A DNA stretch of 8,971 nucleotides. It comes from Nitrospirota bacterium (GTDB lineage Bacteria; Nitrospirota; Nitrospiria; Nitrospirales; Nitrospiraceae). This document shows, piece after piece, positions 1 to 5,961 of the stretch. Numbering within the stretch: the first letter of the stretch is position 1; every line of letters starts with the position of its first letter. The stretch spans positions 1 through 8,971 of the forward strand of contig JACQCB010000048.1 of the NCBI GenBank assembly GCA_016201805.1, given 5' to 3'. The translations under genes and the position numbers were made by a program. The notes under the pieces were generated by a model. It had not been told where the DNA came from. It worked only from the letters and a program-made list of their open reading frames with translations, and made no database searches.

Positions 1-1
1 C

Positions 2-430
2 ATCGAGCTGGCCGGCGAGATCAACGAGGGGATGCCGTACTACGTGCTTACGAAGTTGCAGCGTCTTCTCAACCGGCATGGGCGCTGCCTCAACGGAGCG
101 GATATTCTGATCCTTGGCGTGACGTACAAGGCGGATGTCGCTGACTGGCGCGAGACCCCCGCGATCAAGGTCATGGAGTTGTTGCAGCGGGAAGGCGCCA
201 AGCTGGCTTATGCCGATCCGTTCACGCCCTCCGTCGAGATCGAGGGCCGGTCCTATGCCGCCGTCGAGGCAACGGACGAGCGGCTCAGCCGCTGCGCCTG
301 CGCGTTGCTGCTCACCGCCCATTCGGCCTTCGACTTCGAGCGGATCGTCCGTCACGCTCCGCTGGTATTCGACACGAGGAACGGCACGCGGCATGTCAAG
401 GGCGCGAAGGACAACGTCGTTCTGCTCTAA
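2..430 (+). CDS. Nucleotide-sugar (UDP-sugar) 6-dehydrogenase, C-terminal part only
   Basis: The reading frame is open from base 2, so the gene begins before the window and only the last 142 residues are present. It matches the C-terminal half of UDP-glucose/GDP-mannose dehydrogenases, which oxidise C6 of a nucleotide sugar to a carboxylate with two NAD+. The visible start, IELAGEINEGMPYYV, is the helix joining the central and C-terminal domains in the WbpA/TviB/WecC-type branch. Next comes LILGVTYKADVADWRETPA, the conserved substrate/NAD-binding segment (family form GVxYKxDVxDxRExPA), then a second Rossmann-like fold with AYADPF, LLLTAHSAFDF and APLVFDTRNG. These favour a UDP-HexNAc dehydrogenase (UDP-GlcNAc or UDP-ManNAc), but the N-terminal NAD domain and catalytic Cys are outside the window, so the substrate is not settled. 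It would supply a uronic-acid donor for the glycan. It ends 3 nt before the first ATG of the exporter permease. Its base composition is GC-rich (45/60 in bases 241-300), clearly above the next gene. Confidence 0.9.
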   Translation: MELAGEINEGMPYYVLTKLQRLLNRHGRCLNGADILILGVTYKADVADWRETPAIKVMELLQREGAKLAYADPFTPSVEIEGRSYAAVEATDERLSRCACALLLTAHSAFDFERIVRHAPLVFDTRNGTRHVKGAKDNVVLL

Positions 431-433
431 TTC

Positions 434-1258
434 ATGGCGAGTCCCAGACAACCATCACGGGTCCTGCGTGTTCTGGGTGTCGGAATGTCAGGCTCCGGTG
501 GTGGAGAGTATGTGAAAGATCTCCTCCTTGTTCTCACGCAGAAGGAGATCAAGGTCAGATACAAAAATAGCTGGCTAGGCTATGCCTGGTCCGTAGCGAA
601 TCCCTTGGCGTTCGCGCTCATCTATTTTGTGGCCTTTGGGATCTTTATGCGGGTGGAGGTCCCGAACTACCCGCTGTTTCTCATTGCCGGCCTGTTCCCC
701 TGGCACTGGCTGGCGAACTCAATCGGCGCCGCGCCAAATATTTTTCTGGCCAACGCCACGCTGATCAAAAAAGTCCGGTTTCCTCGAAACGTCCTCGTCG
801 CATCGACGGTCTTAAACGACGGACTCCACTTCTTGCTCTCGATCCCAGTGATTCTTGGGTTCTTGATTGCATTCCGGTTCGCTCCTTCTTGGTCTTGGCT
901 CATCGGCATCCCTCTTCTGGCCCTGGCCCAGTTTATGATGGCCTACGGGCTTGCGTTGGCGATTGCTTCCGTGAATCTTTTTTTTCGTGACCTGGACCGG
1001 CTGACCGCGATCGCGATCACGTTTCTTTTCTTTCTCACGCCGATTGCCTACTCGAGTTCTATGATCCCAACCCCCTATCAGGCCATGATCTATCTGAATC
1101 CGATTGCTCCCCTTATGGTGAGCTGGCAGCAGTTGTTCTTGTCCGGCAGCCTGAGCTGGCCGCTTCTTCTTCTGAGCTATGGCTATGCCTTGGCCTGTCT
1201 TGGACTGGGGTCCCTGGTCTATCTGAAGCTCTCTTCCAGGTTTGCGGAGGTCGTATGA
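434..1258 (+). CDS. wzm: Polysaccharide ABC-2 exporter, transmembrane permease (Wzm-like)
   Basis: Inner-membrane half of an ABC exporter that moves undecaprenyl-linked O-antigen or capsule glycan to the periplasm. From the ATG at 434 the protein is 274 aa, with about six hydrophobic segments (roughly residues 55-73, 79-97, 130-150, 155-180, 190-210, 243-265). Family hallmarks are KVRYKNSWLGYAW (40-52, amphipathic N-terminal helix before TM1), LIKKVRFPRNVL (110-121), NLFFRDLDR (181-189), LTPIAYS (201-207) and LNPIAPL (221-227). The start is uncertain. No ribosome site precedes the ATG at 434, and residues 1-26 are low-complexity and unlike the family. An in-frame GTG at 512 has a GGAGAG site 3 nt upstream and would give a 248-aa protein starting VKDLLLVLTQKE, closer to usual Wzm starts; an ATG at 485 is a third option. 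Its stop overlaps the ATPase start as ATGA, consistent with translational coupling of the two subunits. Confidence 0.93.
   Translation: MASPRQPSRVLRVLGVGMSGSGGGEYVKDLLLVLTQKEIKVRYKNSWLGYAWSVANPLAFALIYFVAFGIFMRVEVPNYPLFLIAGLFPWHWLANSIGAAPNIFLANATLIKKVRFPRNVLVASTVLNDGLHFLLSIPVILGFLIAFRFAPSWSWLIGIPLLALAQFMMAYGLALAIASVNLFFRDLDRLTAIAITFLFFLTPIAYSSSMIPTPYQAMIYLNPIAPLMVSWQQLFLSGSLSWPLLLLSYGYALACLGLGSLVYLKLSSRFAEVV
503..508 (+). promoter_or_regulatory. Candidate ribosome binding site for the Wzm-like gene (GTG start at 512)
   Basis: GGAGAG ends 3 nt before an in-frame GTG at 512. It is the best Shine-Dalgarno match near the possible starts (434, 485, 512), and is the main reason to suspect that the true permease begins at 512 rather than at the longest-frame ATG. 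Confidence 0.45.
1246..1250 (+). promoter_or_regulatory. Ribosome binding site for the Wzt-like ATPase
   Basis: GGAGG lies 4 nt before the ATG at 1255, inside the end of the permease gene. It supports the overlapping ATGA start and coupled translation of the exporter subunits. Confidence 0.6.
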
Positions 1259-2001
1259 CCGCCGTGCGTTTTGAGCATGTCTCCAAATGGTATCCCCGGT
1301 ACCATCAGCTCGTCAGAGGCTTCAAGGCGTCGCTGTTGCATCTGCCCGAGACCCTTCGCTCGTTCAAACGCGAACAGTTTTTGGCGCTTCACGATGTCTC
1401 GTTTCAAATCCAAAAAGGGGAAACTGTTGGACTGGTTGGGGCGAATGGGTCAGGGAAAAGTACCACGCTTGCGCTCATAGCCGGAGTGCTCGTGCCGCAA
1501 ACGGGTCGGGTCGAGGTCAAGGGACGCGTCTGCCCGCTCTTGGAACTTGGCGCCGGATTTCATCCCGATCTGACCGGCAGAGAAAATATTGTTCTGAACG
1601 GAATCTTGCAGGGTCTGACACGGCGGGAAGTGCTGGGGAGGATGGATGAGATCATCGCCTTCAGTGAACTGGAATATTTTCTGGATCAGCCGATTCGCAC
1701 CTATTCCAGCGGGATGATTGCCCGCCTCGGCTTTTCGATTGCGGCCCATCTCGATCCTGAAATCCTCTTGATTGACGAGATCCTGTCGGTTGGAGATTTG
1801 CATTTTCAGGAGAAATGTCGCGACAAACTCAGAGAGATCAAGACCCGACAGGTCACCATTGTCTTGGTCACGCATGCCTCAGCCGAAGTGAGGCGGCTGT
1901 GCGATCGGGCCATCTGGCTGCAGGAGGGCAGGGTTGTTGGAACAGGAGATCCGGACTCGGTGCTGGCTCGCTACGAGCAGTCTCCCTGTGTTGTCCGATG
2001 A
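1255..2001 (+). CDS. wzt: Polysaccharide ABC exporter, ATP-binding subunit (Wzt-like, short form)
   Basis: Cytoplasmic ATPase that drives the adjacent Wzm-like permease; 248 aa. Visible motifs: Walker A GANGSGKST (62-70); the LLELGAGFHPDLTGREN segment (95-111) that is the Q-loop/gate region of the O-antigen and teichoic-acid exporter ATPases; signature helix YSSGMIARLGFS (150-161), with SSGM in place of LSGGQ as usual in this subfamily; Walker B ILLIDE (170-175, catalytic E175); SVGD D-loop (178-181); and H-loop H207 in LVTHAS. The N-terminal VSKWYPRY is also typical of the Wzt/TagH group. The protein ends at residue 248, right after the nucleotide-binding domain. The C-terminal carbohydrate-binding domain of Wzt proteins that recognise capped O-antigens (usually 400 aa or more in total) is absent, so export probably does not depend on a terminal cap. 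The start is well supported by GGAGG at 1246-1250 and the 4-nt overlap with the permease. An 88-nt gap follows. Confidence 0.95.
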   Translation: MTAVRFEHVSKWYPRYHQLVRGFKASLLHLPETLRSFKREQFLALHDVSFQIQKGETVGLVGANGSGKSTTLALIAGVLVPQTGRVEVKGRVCPLLELGAGFHPDLTGRENIVLNGILQGLTRREVLGRMDEIIAFSELEYFLDQPIRTYSSGMIARLGFSIAAHLDPEILLIDEILSVGDLHFQEKCRDKLREIKTRQVTIVLVTHASAEVRRLCDRAIWLQEGRVVGTGDPDSVLARYEQSPCVVR

Positions 2002-2089
2002 GCCGCGCACGTCGTTGCGTAACCACGGACGTGATCGATAAGCGCGGCACACAGAGGAACTTTCAGCAGGAGATCGGGAGTATTGCAGA
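2002..2089 (+). other. 88-nt intergenic gap, largest in the window
   Basis: Separates the exporter ATPase from the first glycosyltransferase. I see a weak inverted repeat (CACGTC at 2008-2013, GACGTG at 2028-2033, 14-nt loop) with no T-run, so it is not a convincing terminator. No convincing sigma-70 promoter is visible. The right end holds the ribosome binding site of the next gene. Confidence 0.5.
2076..2080 (+). promoter_or_regulatory. Ribosome binding site for the first glycosyltransferase
   Basis: GGGAG sits 9 nt before the ATG at 2090. In the same frame a TAA at 2039-2041 closes the upstream side and no other start codon lies between, so the 2090 start is well fixed. Confidence 0.6.
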
Positions 2090-3355
2090 ATGATTGCATT
2101 TGATCATACGGGAACCGTGCATATTGACATCAAAGCGGGCATCCAGCGGGTGGTCGTGCAGCTTGGTTCTGCTCTGGCCGGGAAAGCTCCTGATGTCTTT
2201 GTGCCGGTGATCTACCGGCAAGGAAATTTCTTTCGGTTTCCTATTGGGGCCACATTGGATTGTTATTTCTCCCACAAAGTACGCCGGCTCGCCTGGAGGC
2301 TCGGTGCCGGTCCACTTTCTGCTGTGCGTCGGTTAAGCAACCAAAACCGCCTGCTCTTTAGAGTGAAAGCCAGCCTGTTTGCGTTCCTCGAAGCGCTCGA
2401 AGATACAAGCGCCCGCGTGCGCCTGCGCCCCGGCGATTGGTATTTGACGGCAGACTCGATCTGGATCTACCCGGAGATACTGGAAGAGATCAGAGCCCTG
2501 AAGGCTCAAGACGTGCGCACGGCCATCGTGCTCTACGATCTTATCCCAGTGACCAGCCCCCACTGGGTTTATCCTGGGCACCGCGAACGTTTCATGCCCT
2601 ATGCGGAAGCGCTGCATTTTTTTGACGCCGTCTTCTGTATCTCTGACTGTGTGCGAGAAGAATTTTTAGCCTTTTGCCATGAACGGGGCTATCAAGTGCC
2701 CCACCATGTGGTGACAATCCCCATGGGGTATCAGTTTGCACAGCCTGCTCGGCCTCCTGCGCCGATCGCTCCCGAGATCGCGCAGGGCGAGTTTGGGCTT
2801 TGTGTAGGAACCCTCGAACCTCGAAAGAACCACCAAGCACTGCTCGATGCTTTCGACATCCTGTGGGAGAAGGGGGTGGCGCTGTCGTTGGTGATCGTCG
2901 GAAAGCCATCCTTTCGTTCCGAGGAAACCCTGGCCAGGATCCACAGGCACCCGCTATTCGGCAAGCAGTTGTTTTATCGGTCGAACTGTGACGACGGGGA
3001 ACTCGAAGAGCTCTATAGGCGGTGCGGTTTCACCATTTTGCCTAGCCTGATGGAGGGGTTCGGGCTTCCTCTTTTGGAGTCCTTAGCAAGGGGCAAGCCC
3101 TGCTTGTGCAGCGACATTTCGGTGTTTAAAAATATCGCCGGAGAGTTTGGTGTGTATTGCAACCCCACAGATTCCCGTTCTATCGCCGCTCAGATAGAAA
3201 ACCTTGGCCTTGATCGGGCCCGCCTAGAGGCCATGACCACTTTGATCAGCACAAAGTATCGTCCTCCATGTTGGGAAGATAGTGCGCAAGTCATCTTGGA
3301 TACGCTGGCTGCTGCAAACCCTGGGCGTAAGAGACCAATAGTCCAAGGACTTTGA
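2090..3355 (+). CDS. GT-B glycosyltransferase, GT4 type (GIQRVV subgroup)
   Basis: A 421-aa soluble or peripheral glycosyltransferase, presumably adding a sugar from a nucleotide-sugar donor to the growing lipid-linked glycan. The N-terminus (FDHTGTVHIDIKAGIQRVV, residues 4-22) is the glycine-containing acceptor-side motif of a GT4 subgroup found in O-antigen and S-layer glycan loci, where it often occurs as one domain of larger multi-domain transferases. TAIVLYDLIPV (144-154), VFCISDCV (181-188) and VTIPMG (208-213) mark the rest of the N-terminal domain. The donor domain starts at LCVGTLEPRKN (237-247), with LSLVIVGK (265-272) and the retaining-GT motif EGFGLPLLE (E322...E330, E-x7-E). The protein is complete. 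It ends with TGA at 3353-3355; the next glycosyltransferase lies in the same frame, three codons further on. GC is lower than at the window's right end (24/60 in bases 2221-2280). The donor and acceptor sugars cannot be read from the sequence. Confidence 0.92.
   Translation: MIAFDHTGTVHIDIKAGIQRVVVQLGSALAGKAPDVFVPVIYRQGNFFRFPIGATLDCYFSHKVRRLAWRLGAGPLSAVRRLSNQNRLLFRVKASLFAFLEALEDTSARVRLRPGDWYLTADSIWIYPEILEEIRALKAQDVRTAIVLYDLIPVTSPHWVYPGHRERFMPYAEALHFFDAVFCISDCVREEFLAFCHERGYQVPHHVVTIPMGYQFAQPARPPAPIAPEIAQGEFGLCVGTLEPRKNHQALLDAFDILWEKGVALSLVIVGKPSFRSEETLARIHRHPLFGKQLFYRSNCDDGELEELYRRCGFTILPSLMEGFGLPLLESLARGKPCLCSDISVFKNIAGEFGVYCNPTDSRSIAAQIENLGLDRARLEAMTTLISTKYRPPCWEDSAQVILDTLAAANPGRKRPIVQGL
2756..2786 (+). 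repeat. Inverted repeat (strong hairpin) inside the glycosyltransferase gene
   Basis: CCTGCG then CGATC (2756-2761, 2763-2767) pair perfectly with GATCG and CGCAGG (2776-2780, 2781-2786): 11 base pairs with a single bulged C (2762) and an 8-nt loop. It encodes the proline/alanine-rich linker between the two GT-B domains (around residues 222-233). No T-run follows, so it is not a terminator. It may be a chance product of GC-rich linker codons. Confidence 0.5.
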
Positions 3356-3364
3356 TCTCATGGT

Positions 3365-4786
3365 GTGAGGGTTGCGATCAGTGCAACGCAAGTCAGAGGG
3401 TGGATGAGGAATAACCAGTTCATGAATAAACCGTTCTTCTGGCTTTTCTGCCAGAAGATGAAACGGCTTTTTTGCCTGATGGTCGGCGAGAGGGGGTTTT
3501 ACGTCGCCTACGAACTGTTTGAACGGCTTGCAACGTTTCGGGTCCGTGGAGTGCCCAGTTCCCAGCACGGTGTAGGAAACGGTCTGGTTGGTAAGCGGTT
3601 GCGCTTTGGGCTGAATATAGCCGGGACCATTACTGCTGAAGGCGGCGTGTCCGAAGGCGTTAGGGCAACGATATTAGCAACCAGGGCGGCCGCTGTTCCT
3701 TATGCGCTCAACAATTTCAGTATGAGTCGCTCTCCCAATACTGACGAGGCCTATGCCGATCAGTGCGTGGACGACAATGTGTACGATATTAATCTCGTCC
3801 ACATTAATGCGAATAAGCTATGGAGGTTCTTGAATCACGCAGGGCCCGATTACTTGAAGGGCAAATACAACATCGGTTTTTGGAGTTGGGAGCTGTCCGT
3901 GTTCCCAAACAAGTGGCAGGACCGGTTCAGCTATTTCCATGAGATTTGGACTCCCAGTTCGTTCTGCCTGGAGGCCTTGGCGCCTGTTTCTCCGGTGAAG
4001 GTGTTCAAGATGCCCTACGCGGTTGAGGCCGGGGCGTCGCCAAAGTGTAGTCGTCGTCATTTTGGAATATCGGACGAGAAATTTGTGTTTTTGTTTCTGT
4101 TCGATTTCTACAGTGCGTTTGAACGGAAAAATCCTCTGGCCGTGGTGAACGCGTTCAAGCGAGCGTTTTCGCCTCACGAACCGGTCAGCCTGGTGGTGAA
4201 GTTTTACAACGCGGAGATGAACCCGAGAGACCACGGTCGTCTCCGCAAGGCCGCAACTGGGTCTTCTGTGACGTTGCTCGACGGCTATCTTCCCAGGGAT
4301 GAGACTCACGATCTGCTTGCCTGCTGCGATGCTTATGTGTCGCTTCACCGCGCAGAGGGATTCGGCTTCACCATGGCTGAGGCCATGGCTTTAGGGAAAC
4401 CGGTGATCGCAACCAATTACTCCGGGAATACAGAGTTCATGAACAGCGACAATAGTTTTCTTGTGAGTTATCGATTGAAGGAGTTGGAGCGAGACTTCGG
4501 CCTCTACGAAAAAGGACATGTGTGGGCCGACCCTGATGTGGATGATGCTGCGCGGTGGATGCGCCATGTCTATGACAAGAGAGAGGCCGCCCAAGAAGTG
4601 GGACGCAGGGCCGCTGACTATATTCGAACGGCCCATGCTCCCAGCAGCGTCGGCCGGCTCATCGAGGCGAGGCTTCGTGAAATTGGGAAGGGGCTGGGAG
4701 CCAGCGGCGAGGCTTCTGAAGCGAGCAGGCCGGCGGCACCTGCCTGCGATGACCCTGTCCCGGTTGGTCTCCAAGGACGGCTCTGA
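3365..4786 (+). CDS. GT-B glycosyltransferase, GT4 type, with unclear N-terminal extension
   Basis: From the GTG at 3365 the protein is 473 aa. The recognisable enzyme begins near residue 81 with FGLNIAGTITAEGGVSEGVR (81-100), equivalent to the family's GVNVxGYLRxExGxGEAAR acceptor-domain start. Then come NIGFWSWELSVFP (169-181), HEIWTPSSF (192-200), VKVFKMPYAV (211-220), the donor-domain start KFVFLFLFDF (239-248) and the E-x7-E motif in HRAEGFGFTMAEAMALGKPVIA (E331, E339). It therefore looks like a working retaining transferase for chain assembly. Residues 1-80 do not resemble the family. Starts at 3404, 3422 and 3479 are also possible (AGAGGG lies 3 nt before 3404; GAGGA lies 11 nt before 3422), and none is decisive. 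A terminator-like hairpin at 3431-3473 lies inside this stretch, so the true start may be downstream. The last 33 residues, rich in Gly, Ala and Ser, look like an unstructured tail. GC is low in places (23/60 in bases 4081-4140). Confidence 0.88.
   Translation: MRVAISATQVRGWMRNNQFMNKPFFWLFCQKMKRLFCLMVGERGFYVAYELFERLATFRVRGVPSSQHGVGNGLVGKRLRFGLNIAGTITAEGGVSEGVRATILATRAAAVPYALNNFSMSRSPNTDEAYADQCVDDNVYDINLVHINANKLWRFLNHAGPDYLKGKYNIGFWSWELSVFPNKWQDRFSYFHEIWTPSSFCLEALAPVSPVKVFKMPYAVEAGASPKCSRRHFGISDEKFVFLFLFDFYSAFERKNPLAVVNAFKRAFSPHEPVSLVVKFYNAEMNPRDHGRLRKAATGSSVTLLDGYLPRDETHDLLACCDAYVSLHRAEGFGFTMAEAMALGKPVIATNYSGNTEFMNSDNSFLVSYRLKELERDFGLYEKGHVWADPDVDDAARWMRHVYDKREAAQEVGRRAADYIRTAHAPSSVGRLIEARLREIGKGLGASGEASEASRPAAPACDDPVPVGLQGRL
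3431..3473 (+). terminator. Terminator-like hairpin plus T6 just after the first glycosyltransferase
   Basis: CTTCTGGC (3436-3443) and GCCAGAAG (3450-3457) form a perfect 8-bp stem with a 6-nt TTTTCT loop. CCGTT (3431-3435) and AACGG (3462-3466) extend it by 5 bp across a 4-nt bulge, and CTTTTTT (3467-3473) follows directly. This is the standard form of a rho-independent terminator. It lies 76 nt after the stop of the upstream glycosyltransferase, but inside the nominal open frame of the next one. It could end the exporter/first-transferase transcript, act as an attenuator relieved by an antiterminator, or be a coincidence in coding sequence (it would encode FFWLFCQKMKRLF). Confidence 0.5.
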
Positions 4787-4793
4787 GTGCGAT

Positions 4794-4801
4794 GGGAGAA
4801 G
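4794..4801 (+). promoter_or_regulatory. Ribosome binding site deciding the start of the third glycosyltransferase
   Basis: GGGAGAAG lies 5 nt before the ATG at 4807. The alternative ATG at 4792 has only a distant AAGGACGG (4773-4780) upstream, and would itself overlap the purine-rich site, so 4807 is preferred. Confidence 0.6.
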
Positions 4802-4806
4802 AAGGG

Positions 4807-5958
4807 ATGCCGGTGAAGGTCATGCTGCTGGCAATAGGTCTGGGAGTAGGAGGGACTGAAGGCTACATCAAGGAGCTTGCGTCAAGACTCGACCGTCGCC
4901 GCTTTCAAGTGGTGGTCTGTGTGCTCAAAGGGGACGATTGCATTGCGCGAGAACTGCGCGATAGCGGGGCGCGAGTCATTACGCTGGGAGGGATGGGAAA
5001 ATCCGATGTCCGGGTCCTAGTGAGATTCCTACACGTTGTACGGGCCGAAATGCCCGACGTGATCCATGCGTTCTTGTTCTGGGCCAATCTGGTTTCACGA
5101 GTCGTCGGGAAACTCCTTCGCGTCCCCGTCCTGATCTCCGCCTATCACGATCTTGAGCTCAACAGAGCGTGGCATCATCTGTTGGCGGACCGTCTGACGG
5201 TGCAGTGGGCGCATGCCATCACCTGTTGTTCAGCCGTTGTAGGCCGGACTGTCGGCTCGCAAGTCGGAGGGGGGTCGGAGAAATGCGTTACGATTCCCTT
5301 TGGAGTCGACGTGGGCCGGTTTTCAAACCGGTCGTCTCTTGGAAAACAAGACCTGGGTCTGGACGAATCTCTTCCTGTCGTCGGGACTGTCTGCCGGCTT
5401 GTTGAACCGAAGAAAGGGCTGACTGCGTTACTCCATGCCGTGGCACAGTTGCAGGAGGGGAAGGCCGTCAAGTGTCAGTTACTGGTCGTGGGGGAGGGGC
5501 CGGCCCATCGTCAACTCCGGGACCTTGCAGTGCGGCTTGGGATTGCCCGCCTGGTCGTCTTTGCGGGGGTGCGGCGCGACATCGAGAAGATACTGCCCCT
5601 CATGGATGTCTTTGTCCTGCCTTCTCTCTATGAGGGGTTGGGAATTGCCATTCTCGAAGCGATGGCGGCGAGCCGGCCGGTCATCGCGACCGATGTGGGG
5701 GGGATTCCGGAAATTGTCGTCCACGGCACAACCGGTCTGCTCGTGCCGCCCGGCGATCCTTCTGCTTTGGCGGCGGCCATCCAGGAGCTGTTTGAACATC
5801 CCGATCGGGCTGCCTCGTTTGGGTTGCAGGGGCGGAGACGGGCTGAAGAGGAGTTTGCCATCAGCAGAATGGTGGAGAAACATCAAACTCTATACGAAGC
5901 GCTTGTGGCGCAACGAAGGGCGGAGGGCGTCACCTTGTCGTCGCTTGCGAGAAGCTAG
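4807..5958 (+). CDS. GT-B glycosyltransferase, GT4 type
   Basis: A 383-aa GT4 enzyme from the preferred ATG at 4807 (388 aa from 4792). Domain order is clear: the N-terminal Rossmann fold begins VKVMLLAIGLGVGGTEGYIKELA (3-25), where GVGGTE is the glycine-rich acceptor/phosphate loop; then DVIHAFLFWANLVSR (84-98), ITCCSAVVG (138-146) and VTIPFGVDVGRF (161-172). The donor domain starts at VVGTVCRLVEPKKG (191-204), whose Arg/Lys contact the donor diphosphate in the family, followed by LLVVGEGP (225-232), VVFAGVRRDI (250-259) and the E-x7-E motif EGLGIAILE (E276, E284), then TDVGGIPEIV (295-304). It is a full-length, apparently intact cytoplasmic transferase. Its look is close to the common GT4 group acting on undecaprenyl-PP-sugars, but donor and linkage are not predictable. 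The stop is followed 3 nt later by the WecA-like gene. It contains a G6 tract (5269-5274) and a G7 tract (5697-5703). Confidence 0.94.
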   Translation: MPVKVMLLAIGLGVGGTEGYIKELASRLDRRRFQVVVCVLKGDDCIARELRDSGARVITLGGMGKSDVRVLVRFLHVVRAEMPDVIHAFLFWANLVSRVVGKLLRVPVLISAYHDLELNRAWHHLLADRLTVQWAHAITCCSAVVGRTVGSQVGGGSEKCVTIPFGVDVGRFSNRSSLGKQDLGLDESLPVVGTVCRLVEPKKGLTALLHAVAQLQEGKAVKCQLLVVGEGPAHRQLRDLAVRLGIARLVVFAGVRRDIEKILPLMDVFVLPSLYEGLGIAILEAMAASRPVIATDVGGIPEIVVHGTTGLLVPPGDPSALAAAIQELFEHPDRAASFGLQGRRRAEEEFAISRMVEKHQTLYEALVAQRRAEGVTLSSLARS

Positions 5959-5961
5959 ACC

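Noticed and set aside
2008..2033. Inverted repeat CACGTC/GACGTG after the ATPase gene
   Set aside because: Only 6 bp, a 14-nt loop and no T-run; not a terminator, and operator function cannot be supported.
2015..2042. Possible sigma-70 promoter (TTGCGT, then GATAAG after 16 nt) in the 88-nt gap
   Set aside because: Only 3 of 6 matches at -35 and 4 of 6 at -10 in a randomly chosen gap; not stronger than chance.
3818..4348. 176-codon open frame on the minus strand, opposite the second glycosyltransferase
   Set aside because: It lies wholly inside a gene with clear GT4 motifs and shows no recognisable protein pattern; antisense shadow.
4666..4716. 11-bp direct repeat GGCGAGGCTTC (4666-4676 and 4706-4716)
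   Set aside because: Short repeat in the Ala/Gly-rich tail of a gene, out of frame with itself (40-nt spacing), with no mobile-element context.
5316..5331. Inverted repeat CCGGTT/AACCGG with a 4-nt loop in the third glycosyltransferase
   Set aside because: Short, inside well-conserved coding sequence (GRFSNRS region), with no T-run after it.
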